The position numbers and the translations under genes are program-made. The notes beneath the pieces are model-generated. The model had not been told where the DNA came from and made no database searches. It saw only the letters and a list, made by a program, of their open reading frames with translations. Positions 1 through 8,965 of a stretch of DNA of 64,000 nt are shown here, piece by piece; position 1 is the stretch's first letter; each line of letters opens with the position of its first letter. Origin of the DNA: UBA12567 sp964598425 (GTDB lineage Bacteria; Planctomycetota; Phycisphaerae; Phycisphaerales; SM1A02); contig CAZRBV010000009.1 in the NCBI GenBank assembly GCA_964598425.1, positions 9,790-73,789 on the forward strand. The letters are read 5' to 3'.

Positions 1-1345
1 AACCGCCTCGCAAGAAGGCCAGCCGATCTGCCCACGCGCGGTCTGCCATTGGCACCGGCAATGAGAGCGAGATGATCATGGCGAGCAGGCTGATGGTCTG
101 CCCGGCATACATGAAACTGTCGAATCCAGCCGCCACAAGCCAGGCCAGGAGCCATGCAAACACAACCAGACCGAAGGCTTCTCTCGCTGCGGCTCTCCAG
201 CACTGCCGCCATGTGGCTACCAGAATGATTGCGAGTAGACCGAAACCAATCAGCCCTGTTTCTGACAGCGACACGACGTACGTGTTGTGAGGATGTGAAG
301 CGACATACCCCCTCCACTCAGGATCCGTGGACTTGTCGCTCCGCACAACCGCCTTGCTCGTATCGCGAAGTACATCGTCCTGCGCAATGAGTACCGAGAA
401 TCCGCCAGCCCCGACCCCCTGAACTGGGGCTGCTGTCCAGTAGACCAGCGCACGCTGATTCCAGAGCAATCGGATCATTTGATACCCAGCCGGGTTCCCC
501 GTCTCAATGAACTTCGTAATCCCATACCGTGTGTGGGCATAGATTTTCGTTGCGATCCCACAAAGCAGCGGCCAGGATGCGAGGATCAGAAGCGGCACAG
601 ACGCGGCGCATATGAGAACCCACCGCCGATACGCCGGTCTGCGAATCCAGATCACTGGGACCACCACGCCACTCGCGGCGATCGTGGCCAGCCATGCAGC
701 CCGCCCACCGGCCGCAACCAGGCCCAGCGTGGCCAGGCAGAATCCAAGACCGGCCGCAATCCGCCACCAGCCACGCCCGAACATCATGACGCCGAGCCAC
801 CCATACAGGCCGATGAGCGACCACAGTCCGGCGTACGGCTCGTGGGTCATCAGCCCGCCAGCACGCTCAGCGAATCGGGCTGTCTCTGAGTACTCAACGG
901 CAACCTCCACCAATTGAGATACATTGAGAACCGCGACTCCGCAGAGCGCGCACATGGCGAGCCACAGTCGTTGATCGATGACCGGCCACACGAGCACAGG
1001 GAGAATCAGCCAACGCAGCGCTCGCACGTGCTCAAGGCCGTACCAGGGCGCGGGGGACCACAACACAGTGACCGCCCACCACAGCACCAAACCGACGCTC
1101 GCAACCATGACCGGTCGCCGCATCAAGGACCAGCACATGGCACCAGTGCAGTGCAGGCGAAGAATCGCATAGATCAACAGAACAACAAGTGCAATCGTGG
1201 CCCCAGCAGTCGTAACAGGAAGCAGACCGATGCAGACACCAGCCATGATCGCCTGAACCGAATGCCCAATGTGATCCGCTCGCTCGGCCGTCTCAAGATC
1301 GCCGGGGGAAACATCTGCGTCGGAGCGGGGCGCGGCGGAAGTCAT
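1..1345 (-). CDS. O-antigen polymerase/ligase-like membrane protein (Wzy/WaaL type), partial
   Basis: I translated this reading frame directly: it is open for 448 codons from an ATG at 1345 and runs off the left edge, so the C-terminus is missing. The start overlaps the stop of the next gene (ATGA, 1342-1345), which implies an operon. The protein is very hydrophobic, with about ten membrane segments. It carries the motif H-P-H-N-T-Y near residue 351 followed by S-E-T-G-L-I-G, the hallmark of the Wzy_C/O-antigen ligase superfamily. A large loop lies between residues about 270 and 360, as is usual there. Family members polymerise or ligate lipid-linked glycans on the outer face of the inner membrane. 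With Wzz, Wzx and glycosyltransferase genes next door, a role in exopolysaccharide polymerisation is likely. Whether it is a polymerase or a ligase cannot be told from sequence. Confidence 0.8.
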   Translation of the reverse strand, partial: MTSAAPRSDADVSPGDLETAERADHIGHSVQAIMAGVCIGLLPVTTAGATIALVVLLIYAILRLHCTGAMCWSLMRRPVMVASVGLVLWWAVTVLWSPAPWYGLEHVRALRWLILPVLVWPVIDQRLWLAMCALCGVAVLNVSQLVEVAVEYSETARFAERAGGLMTHEPYAGLWSLIGLYGWLGVMMFGRGWWRIAAGLGFCLATLGLVAAGGRAAWLATIAASGVVVPVIWIRRPAYRRWVLICAASVPLLILASWPLLCGIATKIYAHTRYGITKFIETGNPAGYQMIRLLWNQRALVYWTAAPVQGVGAGGFSVLIAQDDVLRDTSKAVVRSDKSTDPEWRGYVASHPHNTYVVSLSETGLIGFGLLAIILVATWRQCWRAAAREAFGLVVFAWLLAWLVAAGFDSFMYAGQTISLLAMIISLSLPVPMADRAWADRLAFLRGG

Positions 1346-2745
1346 GCGACCGAGGCTCGTTCACTCGCGGAACTCAGAATCGCAGAGAAGACCACGACAT
1401 TGATTCCAATCAGGATTCCGACAAGCGCCGCGAGAGCCCAGATGATGACAATTGGAACCGGCCTGGAAACGGTTCCAAGAACAACGCCTGATTCAACAAC
1501 TGATACGGGAGTCGAAAGCTCTCTGAGCTCGACAAGCTCCTGGAGCTGCCTCCTCGTCACCTCATTACCGATAGCGATGCTCGCCGCCACCCCGGAACCG
1601 AGTACTTCGGCAGTGCTCGCGCCCAACTCCGCTTCCCGCACATCGAATCCTCGTACAACCGGCTCTGCGAGCAGACGCTGCTCGGCCGCCGAGCACGCGA
1701 CGCGCTGCGCCGCGATCTCCTGCTGCAACGTCGCTATTCGAATGTCGAGCGTCGCCAGTTTGACGGGCAGCTCGATGGTCAACTCCGTCAGCACCTGAAA
1801 CCGCTCGCCAATCCATCTTGAATGGCGATCGTCCAAACTCTCCATCGCAAGCACAAGCAAATCGGCCGAAGCTGGCGATTCTGCTGTTCGAGACTCCTGA
1901 TCGAGCACACCCGCAGTTTCGTGTGCTCCAGCAATCAACACATCCAGTTGATCGATGCGATCTTTCAGAGTCGCTTGAGACTTCAACAACGTTTCTCTAC
2001 TCACACGACCTGCTTCCAAGGCGGCTTCATGGCTTTGCAAGGTGGCTTCAGCCTCGGCCTTTGCTTGCTCCAGCCCTGCGCGAGCCTCGGCAACCAGTAC
2101 GTCATCCTTGAGCCGCTCTTGATTCGCTTCAGCCAGCCGTTGACGCCGCAACGTCTCGGCCCCCTCCGCCAACAATCTGGAATCGGCTTCAAGCAGGTCA
2201 AGCTTGTACTGCCCCCGCTCAATCTCGCCGTCGACGCGGGCACGATCTCGCGCTGCGATGGGATTGACCAGCGAGACAAAGGATCTGGCGACCCCATCCA
2301 GAATGGCGGCCGCCTCATCAACCTTCTGAAGCGGAACCTCACTCGTGATGAGGACCAACTCGGTCCCCGCGATCGACACCTTCAACTTCAGATCCTCTCT
2401 GGGTTTCTCGCCATGCGCTGCCAACTTCTCATTGAACTCGGCGAGAACGGATGCCATAGACCACTCGATGCCCGATGCAAGGCCCTCTATCCCTTCGATC
2501 GTCGGAACAAGTTCCCACCGCCAGCGATCATGATCAAGCACGCGCCGCGGCACTTGTCCAAGTTCGACTGCGACATGAATCTCCTGCTTCTCCCCGTCCA
2601 CGACGTTCCCGACTGGAATCGAAATCAGGACAGTCAGAACCATCGCGACCATGACAATCCACCATCGCCTCCTGATGGCCACGATCACCGCAAGCATGTT
2701 CACGCCGGCCGCCTGATCACCCCAATCCTGCTGCAAGTTACTCAT
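1342..2745 (-). CDS. Wzz-like polysaccharide chain-length determinant protein
   Basis: About 467 residues. The topology is typical of polysaccharide co-polymerases: a short cytoplasmic N-terminus, one membrane helix at about residues 28-46, a long periplasmic region rich in coiled coil (about 180-270) and a second membrane helix near the C-terminus (about 440-465). No Walker motif or Tyr-rich tail is present, so it is not fused to a BY-kinase. I chose the ATG at 2745. A longer frame begins with TTG at 2796, but an AAAGGA ribosome site lies just upstream of the ATG. A weak -10-like TGTAAT (minus strand, 2801-2796) lies in the 173-nt gap before the gene. Its stop overlaps the start of the polymerase/ligase-like gene. 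Role inferred: setting the chain length of the exopolysaccharide. Confidence 0.75.
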   Translation of the reverse strand: MSNLQQDWGDQAAGVNMLAVIVAIRRRWWIVMVAMVLTVLISIPVGNVVDGEKQEIHVAVELGQVPRRVLDHDRWRWELVPTIEGIEGLASGIEWSMASVLAEFNEKLAAHGEKPREDLKLKVSIAGTELVLITSEVPLQKVDEAAAILDGVARSFVSLVNPIAARDRARVDGEIERGQYKLDLLEADSRLLAEGAETLRRQRLAEANQERLKDDVLVAEARAGLEQAKAEAEATLQSHEAALEAGRVSRETLLKSQATLKDRIDQLDVLIAGAHETAGVLDQESRTAESPASADLLVLAMESLDDRHSRWIGERFQVLTELTIELPVKLATLDIRIATLQQEIAAQRVACSAAEQRLLAEPVVRGFDVREAELGASTAEVLGSGVAASIAIGNEVTRRQLQELVELRELSTPVSVVESGVVLGTVSRPVPIVIIWALAALVGILIGINVVVFSAILSSASERASVA

Positions 2746-2918
2746 CGTCACGCTGCATCCTTTGAACTCGTCCGCCACACGGCGTGAGCTGATCAATTAC
2801 ACACGTACCACCCAATGATCGAGGAATCCACCCAACACCTGCGACCTCCATACCCGTGAAAACCGACCACAAGATACCGTTTCGCCGAATCGAGCACCGC
2901 CATGACGGTGATGCCCCC

Positions 2919-4022
2919 TCATGCCACATGAGACGACCGTTGGGGCGAAAGCAAGGCCAACTCAGCCTGGAGCGTCCGAGCCCGAGCTTCCGGTGACCAC
3001 AGCCTGCGGACCGACTCTTGTCCCGCCGCCCCCATCCTCGCTCTCAACTCCGGATCAGATGCGAGCCCATCCATTGCCTCGGCCAAGGCGTCAATATCGG
3101 TCGGGTCAACAAGGATCCCGACTTCGCCATCCGCCACGACATCAGGAATCGCCTGCCAACGAGCGCCGATCGCGGGCAATCCCGATGCGGCCGCCTCAAT
3201 ATAGCCCATGCCAAATGAATCGAGGGTTGACACGAGAACAAATGCATCTGACCGGTTGCGAAGTTCCTGAAGTTGATCCGTGTTGAGCCAACCGGCAAAC
3301 TCGATGCGATTCTGGTGCCCCAGCGTATTGGCGAGGTTCTCCAACGCTGGCCGCTGGGGGCCGTCGCCAGCGATAACGATCCGAATCGGCTGCCTGCATC
3401 GGGCGGCCGCCCGGATCAGTCGATCCGCGCCCTTGCCATCGACGAGCCTGCAGGCAGTGAAGAAGACACACTCTTCCAGACCTGAAGATGCCAATGGCAG
3501 TTCGGATCGAGAGACCAACCCATCCTCAACCACGTTTGGTATGGCCACGGCTTCTTTCCTGATCCCCACTTCCGCCAGCCGCTGCGTCCACCACGGAACG
3601 ACCACCGCAAACTTGGTAGCGGGAAGGGTCATCAACCGAAATGCGGCGCGGCGCCATGGCCTGTCAAGCCACCAATCCACCGTGGGGCAATGGAGATGCC
3701 ACAGCACAGGAATACCGAGCATGCGGCACAGTGCCGCCACACCAGCGATCCGCACCATTGACGGAACCGCTCCACTGTGTACCCATGCAACATCTGGCCG
3801 AAATCCAAATCGGCACCGAATCAACCGAGGCAACGCGCAAAGCCAAGGAATCACCTTCCCCCATCGCGATCCGCTGTCATGGGTCGGAATGAACCTCCAC
3901 TCAATCTCGCCAACACTCAAAGCGGTCAAGAAGCCCTGAATTGCAGTGGCCATACCCCCAAATGGGCTCTCGGGGGTCGTGCCCATCACAACGACTCGAA
4001 GCGAACGCGGTGGCTTGCTCAT
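2919..4022 (-). CDS. Glycosyltransferase family 4 (GT-B fold)
   Basis: 367 residues. The N-terminal half has the glycine-rich acceptor-side motif F-G-G-M-A-T near residue 21. The C-terminal half has the donor-binding region D-S-F-G-M-G-Y-I-E-A-A-A-S-G-L-P (about residues 276-291), which contains the E-x7-E type element of GT4 retaining enzymes. No signal peptide is seen, so it should act in the cytoplasm or on the inner membrane surface, adding a sugar to a lipid-linked intermediate. It lies between two polymerase/ligase-like genes and a sulfotransferase in the same orientation, so it belongs to the exopolysaccharide set. The sugar donor is not predictable. The ribosome site is weak (GGTGA). 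Confidence 0.85.
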   Translation of the reverse strand: MSKPPRSLRVVVMGTTPESPFGGMATAIQGFLTALSVGEIEWRFIPTHDSGSRWGKVIPWLCALPRLIRCRFGFRPDVAWVHSGAVPSMVRIAGVAALCRMLGIPVLWHLHCPTVDWWLDRPWRRAAFRLMTLPATKFAVVVPWWTQRLAEVGIRKEAVAIPNVVEDGLVSRSELPLASSGLEECVFFTACRLVDGKGADRLIRAAARCRQPIRIVIAGDGPQRPALENLANTLGHQNRIEFAGWLNTDQLQELRNRSDAFVLVSTLDSFGMGYIEAAASGLPAIGARWQAIPDVVADGEVGILVDPTDIDALAEAMDGLASDPELRARMGAAGQESVRRLWSPEARARTLQAELALLSPQRSSHVA

Positions 4023-4105
4023 GGTCTGGTCACCTCACATCCACGAGCGCGTACAAGAGGGCCTGGTCCAAGCCAGCGATTTCGCAAGCGAGAAACTCCG
4101 GCATT

Positions 4106-5398
4106 CTAAGGTTTCCGCCGCCATGAAGTCATCAACAGGCTCACCATCCCGGCGACCACCAGCGCCAGCATGGTCGATGGGATCACCGATCCAATGGCGT
4201 GCCCAGCCAGAACTGCATGCGTCAGGTAGATACCGGCCGAGAGCAAACCAATGCCAAGGATCGTGGAACCCGTGGCAAGCCATGCCGCAGCCCACGTGCC
4301 CAGCACCAGCACGATTGCCACCCCAACGAGGATCGCAGCAGGTGCCCCTACTCCTGCTGCAAGATCGATCCAGTCGACCTCGATGGCCCGTAACTCCACA
4401 TCTTCGTTCATCCGCCGTGCGAGACCATATTGAACGCTGGCACGGCCAGGTCCAACGGACCACAACAGCATTGGATCACTTCCAAGTTCGGCAATAGCGG
4501 GCTCGGCTATGGCGCTTCGATTGACGTCCCCGTTGAGCATCCGCTGGAGTTTGCGAAACTGATGTGGGGAAGCGTTCACGAGGTAGGTCGCGACTCCGAT
4601 CGCCGCAATCACCAGAGTCAATTGCGCCACGCCGCCCAACCACCACACCACAACGGTCGAGTTCCCGCGATGAGCCGACTTGAGAGAGATCTGCCCTCGA
4701 AGTAAGACAACCACGGTTGCACATGAGAGCAGCACCGGAGCAACCAACCCGAAGCGAGTCCCCAGCATGATGGACGCGATGCACGCCAAGCTGCAAGGGA
4801 CAAGCATCACCTTCGATCGCGTGAAACCCAACCACAACAGCGGCGGAATCGCCACCGCAAGCGCCAAGCCTGTTTCATTCTGGCCAATCAGGAGCCCGGA
4901 ACTCCCAACGCCCCACCAGTATGTCTGGCGTCCAATATTCAACATCGCAGGAACAATCACGAGCAGCGCCACAATCACCGTGAGCCATGCCACGACCAGC
5001 AGAATGGTGCCCGATCGCACGACACCTCGTCGAACAGCGTCGAGTATTGCCAACAAGAGGATTGGACCGAACGACACCCGAACGAGCCACTGCACTTCAG
5101 CGACGAGCAGCAGCGGATCCCACCCCCACAAAAAGCCACGCATCACCGCGAACACCGAGACCAGCATCACAAGTACGATCGCAACCAGCGTTGGCCAACT
5201 CCACCTGGTTCGAAGAACCAGCGTGGAAAGCGCGAGCAGGCAGATACCGCCCCGAATCACAGGCCCTAGGTGAACGCCCCCCGTCATCAAATCGTCTGCC
5301 GTTGCAGCGACAGCAGCATCCCCGATGCTGGCGAAAAGAATCGACGGAAGAATCAGCGTTGAGAGCCAATCAGTGACCGAAGTTGAACGTCTACACAT
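4106..5398 (-). CDS. Polytopic membrane protein, probable polysaccharide polymerase (Wzy-like)
   Basis: 430 residues, almost entirely hydrophobic, with about eleven predicted membrane segments. It has a central hydrophilic stretch at about residues 280-340 and a conserved-looking G-Q-N-E-T-G-L-A loop near residue 170. The composition and the position inside a glycan export locus fit Wzy-type polymerases, which diverge so much that motif evidence is weak. The start (ATG at 5398) overlaps the end of the upstream sulfotransferase by 8 nt, which implies co-translation. It differs from the window-edge polymerase/ligase-like protein, so the locus has two such proteins. One may polymerise and the other ligate or act on a different glycan; that division is inference. 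Confidence 0.6.
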   Translation of the reverse strand: MCRRSTSVTDWLSTLILPSILFASIGDAAVAATADDLMTGGVHLGPVIRGGICLLALSTLVLRTRWSWPTLVAIVLVMLVSVFAVMRGFLWGWDPLLLVAEVQWLVRVSFGPILLLAILDAVRRGVVRSGTILLVVAWLTVIVALLVIVPAMLNIGRQTYWWGVGSSGLLIGQNETGLALAVAIPPLLWLGFTRSKVMLVPCSLACIASIMLGTRFGLVAPVLLSCATVVVLLRGQISLKSAHRGNSTVVVWWLGGVAQLTLVIAAIGVATYLVNASPHQFRKLQRMLNGDVNRSAIAEPAIAELGSDPMLLWSVGPGRASVQYGLARRMNEDVELRAIEVDWIDLAAGVGAPAAILVGVAIVLVLGTWAAAWLATGSTILGIGLLSAGIYLTHAVLAGHAIGSVIPSTMLALVVAGMVSLLMTSWRRKP

Positions 5399-6434
5399 TG
5401 GTCATCCGATCACGAGCGGCAGACCTCCACGCACGCATCCCCTTCACCAAACCCTCACGTTGGATCCCGTGTCTCAACAGTGCGAATGCATCGAGCGCCT
5501 GCCGCCATCGGGTCTCCAGGCCGCCGGGATCTGTCCCGTCGCCATCGATGTCATACCCCACCGACCTCGCCATGGGCGCCGTGATCTCTTCAATACGAGC
5601 AATCGTGCGCGCAGCGAATGTCTCACGCCACTTGCCACTGTTTCCGCCAACGATTTCGGTGCGGCCGCGAGTGTCACCGAGGTTCTCGGAGGGTGCCTCG
5701 AGCGACAACACCGCTTCGTCAAAGGGAAGATCAAGAAATGACAGCGTTCCTCGAAGCACAGTTTCAGGGTTCAGGCACAAATCTTCATAACGCACCCGAT
5801 GGTACTGCTCGGCATGCGCTTGACCCCACTGCTCAGCACGCGCCACGCAACGCTTCCATCGAAGCGCCCCACGGATGGGATCCTTACCCCACGCAAGCCG
5901 CGCAGAGCGGACCTGATCGCGAGGGTCCCGGACGATGTGCACCACTCGCATGGCTGGGTCGAGGTCATGCAGCGACTCCAGGCGGGCGACATGCGAGGGG
6001 GACTTGTCCCCGACCATGACCTCGGGCCGCTCAGAAGCGCCAAGGGCTTCACGAAGAAACCACTCGAGGCACGCCCCAAGCGTCGTGCCAGCCGATATCC
6101 CACGTGATACAGACGGCACCGGCACAGATCGTCGCTGCGATGTGAATTGGTATACCGAGGTCGAGACGATTCGATCGAAGTGACAGAGGTCCTGGCCGGT
6201 CATCGGGTGACTGCCCGGACCGATTTCGGTCCGCAGGCGCGGTATCCACACAGCCTCGATGACTGGCATGGCGATCTGGCCATGCCGATTCAGGAGATCC
6301 CGCAACAACTTCGTACCACTCCGAGGAAGACCCACCAGGAAGAGAAGGCCATGTCGACGGCCTGGCACAACGGAACTTCGCTGAAGATTGTCTGATTCGG
6401 CTGCTTGTGAAGGCTGGCCAGGTTCCCGCATCAT
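5391..6434 (-). CDS. Sulfotransferase (PAPS-dependent), exopolysaccharide locus
   Basis: About 347 residues from the ATG at 6434, chosen because GGGAG sits 7 nt upstream; another in-frame ATG lies at 6461. The N-terminal 5'-phosphosulfate loop is clear (V-G-L-P-R-S-G-T-K-L-L near residues 33-43). The 3'-phosphate loop is also clear (V-V-H-I-V-R-D-P-R-D-Q-V-R-S, about residues 157-170). Both bind 3'-phosphoadenylyl-sulfate. No signal peptide is present, so it should act in the cytoplasm. It overlaps the Wzy-like gene and is divergent from the Wzx-like gene, so the acceptor is probably a polysaccharide intermediate. Sugar lipids or cell-surface small molecules remain possible acceptors. Confidence 0.85.
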   Translation of the reverse strand: MMREPGQPSQAAESDNLQRSSVVPGRRHGLLFLVGLPRSGTKLLRDLLNRHGQIAMPVIEAVWIPRLRTEIGPGSHPMTGQDLCHFDRIVSTSVYQFTSQRRSVPVPSVSRGISAGTTLGACLEWFLREALGASERPEVMVGDKSPSHVARLESLHDLDPAMRVVHIVRDPRDQVRSARLAWGKDPIRGALRWKRCVARAEQWGQAHAEQYHRVRYEDLCLNPETVLRGTLSFLDLPFDEAVLSLEAPSENLGDTRGRTEIVGGNSGKWRETFAARTIARIEEITAPMARSVGYDIDGDGTDPGGLETRWRQALDAFALLRHGIQREGLVKGMRAWRSAARDRMTNV

Positions 6435-6625
6435 GCGTCGCTCCCGATGAGTACCATGCATGGCCCCGACTCTTCACCGTTTCCCGACAACCAAGAGGGG
6501 GAACTTCTTCTGGGGCGTCCATGGTATCAGGATCAATCCAGTGATGTGATTGCAGTATCGGCGGCTCATGGCGAGGAGCTTGAGACCTGCAACCAGTCCG
6601 TGAACTGGAGGAGGATGTCCCAACA

Positions 6626-7861
6626 ATGCGATCGAAGATTCTCGCGATCGGCGGACATGGCACATCGGCTGCTATTGCAACGCTTGCAATGATGCTCTAC
6701 GCCCGTCATCTGCCCATCGCAGAATTCGGTCTCTACGCCACGGCATTCGCAATTACGACAGTTGGCATGATTCTCGCTCCGGGTGGTCTGCCCGACTATC
6801 TGCTGAGACTCGCTTCTCATGAACAGGGGAGCGCCAGATCTGCCGCACGAAAGCTCTTTGGGGCCGCCACGCTTTCCACCGCCGGCTCGCTGCTCCTTGT
6901 CCTCATACTCATTTCAATCTTCATACGACAGCAGTACGTATTGCTCTTGCTCGCCTCGAGCGTCCTGCTTGCGACGCCCACGCAGATGCTCGCTGCAGCC
7001 TGCCGAATCGAGGATCGTTTCACGTACGTCGCGGCGCTGCTCCCAATTCCCAACGCCGTCAGACTGGGCGTCGCCATCGCAGCCATGGCAGCCTCGTTGG
7101 ATCTGGCAGAGATTTGCGTCGCAACGGCCATCGCAAGCACTGCGCTCGCGCTGGTCATGGCGGTGATTCTGGCGTGGCCTTCGTCCCGCCCGAGTGCAGT
7201 CACCTTTGCCGAGCCTCTACGAACCGCCTCTCCATACCTCCGAGCCAACGCCCTCTCCGCAGCCGCAAAGAACCTCCCAGTTCCGATTCTCAACGTGCTG
7301 ATCGGGCCTGGCGCCGCAGCCGTTTTCTATTCGGCAAGCATGCTTCCTCGGCGGTCAAGCCTCATCGGCAATGCTGTCGCCGACACCGCCAGCCTGCCGA
7401 GATTGATGCGAGCTGCATCCGAGAGCGACGTCGCCTTTCTCGCTCAGTCGAGAGCGCTGATCTTGCACATGTCACTGCTGGGAATCGCGGTTGCCCTTGG
7501 CATTGCTGCGCTTGGGGTTCCCGTGCTCTGGTACATGCAGTACCTCTTCGCCATGCCACTCCTGTTTATTCTGTGCCTTCTCATTCCAATTCAGTTCGTG
7601 AACCTGGCATTCTCATCCGTATTGAAACACGGGCACACTGCTCGGGGGCGTTCAGGTGATTTGCTGGTCGCACTGATCGTCACAGGCGCTTTCCTCATCG
7701 CACTGGCACCCCCACTTGGCATCTCCGGAGCAATCATCGCCGTCGCAACCGCAGAACTGACACTACTCGGGCGGTACGTGCTTCGCTTCAAGCAATTCGC
7801 TGCCAAGGACAGCCGTGGTTCAGTCCCGCCTGCCGATGACGAGCCAGACGTAACGGACTGA
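6626..7861 (+). CDS. Wzx-like lipid-linked oligosaccharide flippase (polysaccharide transporter)
   Basis: 411 residues with about twelve hydrophobic segments and a basic, Pro/Asp-rich cytoplasmic tail. The N-terminus (G-T-S-A-A-I-A-T-L-A-M-M-L-Y-A-R) and the segment A-E-F-G-L-Y-A-T-A-F match the pattern of the MATE/PST superfamily, where the first helix is followed by L-x-x-x-x-F-G-x-Y. Such proteins flip undecaprenyl-diphosphate-linked glycan units across the inner membrane. The start is supported by a GGAGGAGG ribosome site about 10 nt upstream. It is transcribed away from the sulfotransferase across a 190-nt divergent region in which I see no convincing -35/-10 pair. Distant homology makes the exact subfamily uncertain. 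Confidence 0.75.
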   Translation: MRSKILAIGGHGTSAAIATLAMMLYARHLPIAEFGLYATAFAITTVGMILAPGGLPDYLLRLASHEQGSARSAARKLFGAATLSTAGSLLLVLILISIFIRQQYVLLLLASSVLLATPTQMLAAACRIEDRFTYVAALLPIPNAVRLGVAIAAMAASLDLAEICVATAIASTALALVMAVILAWPSSRPSAVTFAEPLRTASPYLRANALSAAAKNLPVPILNVLIGPGAAAVFYSASMLPRRSSLIGNAVADTASLPRLMRAASESDVAFLAQSRALILHMSLLGIAVALGIAALGVPVLWYMQYLFAMPLLFILCLLIPIQFVNLAFSSVLKHGHTARGRSGDLLVALIVTGAFLIALAPPLGISGAIIAVATAELTLLGRYVLRFKQFAAKDSRGSVPPADDEPDVTD

Positions 7862-7901
7862 CACCGGCTGTGGTCGCTCAACTACAGCCCGCACGGCGCT
7901 C

Positions 7902-8846
7902 TCAGTAGTCGCCACGCACCCACGCCTGCTCACTCCGCACACGATCCGTAAGGTCACCGTTGACGCCTTTGAAGTACGCCGACATCCACCGCCGCGTCTC
8001 GTCCTCAAGTGGCGGCGGTTTGAACGACTTCCGGTTCGCCTTGTCAAACCATCTTGTTGTCCGAGCGATTCGGGCTGGCCCGATCACGCGACGCAACGGC
8101 GCTTTGACCCACTGCGGCACGAGCGGCTGCAAACGCATCGCCTTCGCCAATAGAGGGAATCGCGCCCGACCTCCGGCGTTGACATGCCGACTGGCAATGT
8201 CTTCACTCGAGAAGTCTTCGACCGAGAGGTCGAGCTGAGCAAACAGATCCGAGGTCGCAGCGGCCCAATCCTCAAAGAGGTCCTCTGCGACAATCACACA
8301 ATGCCGATGCTCGCCGAAGTACTGGTCTACCAGGTCAATGTGATCGCGGTAGTGACCATTGAACAGATAGCCGTGCCGGCGAGAACCCTCAAGCTCATCA
8401 ACCTGATCGCGGCCTCGTGCTCTCGCCGATTCAATCGCCTGCTCAAGAGTTGTCGATTGCTCTTCGCCCCGCATTCGGTTGTACCAGTACGCCGATCGAG
8501 CACGAGCAATTGGATTTCGAATCACCGTGACTGCCACAAGATCATCGGAAATCCGGCTGCCCTTCTCCAAACCCTCGGCATGACGGAAGAGCTCGATGTC
8601 CTTGCCGAGCCAGATCTCATGGTCTTCGGCATCTCCAAAGTACTTCCATGCCGCCCATTCTGGCGGCCTGCCGCGCTCACCGCTATCTGAGAGCCACACA
8701 GTCTCTGAGTAGGCCGAAGTTGCCACGGCGGGATGGCAGGCCATCAGCGACACGAGCCCGGTGGTTCCCGCCTTTTGCGATCCCACAATCAGCAAGGCCA
8801 GGCGATTGCTGAGCGAAGCCTCGGAACGTGTGGCGGCGGGATCCAT
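7902..8846 (-). CDS. Sulfotransferase, heparan/glycan sulfotransferase-like
   Basis: About 314 residues from the ATG at 8846; a TTG at 8867 would add seven residues. The PAPS-binding motifs are present: L-L-I-V-G-S-Q-K-A-G-T-T-G-L near residue 20, and V-T-V-I-R-N-P-I-A-R-A-R-S-A-Y near residue 105. The last part (R-W-M-S-A-Y-F-K-G-V-N-G-D-L) resembles the C-terminal tail of eukaryotic-type heparan N/O-sulfotransferases. It is a different subfamily from the sulfotransferase at 5391-6434. Transcription converges with the flippase gene. Upstream lies a nested hairpin (8864-8943). Inferred role: a second sulfation position on the exopolysaccharide. Confidence 0.85.
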   Translation of the reverse strand: MDPAATRSEASLSNRLALLIVGSQKAGTTGLVSLMACHPAVATSAYSETVWLSDSGERGRPPEWAAWKYFGDAEDHEIWLGKDIELFRHAEGLEKGSRISDDLVAVTVIRNPIARARSAYWYNRMRGEEQSTTLEQAIESARARGRDQVDELEGSRRHGYLFNGHYRDHIDLVDQYFGEHRHCVIVAEDLFEDWAAATSDLFAQLDLSVEDFSSEDIASRHVNAGGRARFPLLAKAMRLQPLVPQWVKAPLRRVIGPARIARTTRWFDKANRKSFKPPPLEDETRRWMSAYFKGVNGDLTDRVRSEQAWVRGDY

Positions 8847-8863
8847 GATCGACACGAACTGCT

Positions 8864-8943
8864 CCAAAAAGAAACACCCCGGCGGGTAGTCCTGCCAGCG
8901 GTTCAGATCTTTCGATCTGATGCGAGCAAGATACCTGCCGGGG
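8864..8943 (-). terminator. Nested hairpin with GAAA tetraloop and T-rich tail: terminator or structured leader
   Basis: On the minus strand an outer stem of 12 positions with one mismatch (8943-8932 with 8888-8877) encloses a perfect 7-bp stem TCAGATC/GATCTGA capped by GAAA (8920-8903). The outer stem is followed by TGTTTCTTTTT. It lies between the stop of the FG-GAP gene and the start of the sulfotransferase, both on the same strand. It could be the intrinsic terminator of the former or a regulated leader of the latter. It does not match a riboswitch class that I can recognise. Confidence 0.5.
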
Positions 8944-8965
8944 CGGTATCACGAAGCAAATCGGC

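Noticed and set aside
914..2787. Two plus-strand open frames opposite the chain-length gene
   Set aside because: Their residue composition is that of antisense sequence, and the minus strand encodes a normal Wzz-like topology.
7862..7901. Terminator between the convergent flippase and sulfotransferase genes
   Set aside because: GGCTGT/ACAGCC can pair over a 12-nt loop, but no T-run follows on either strand.
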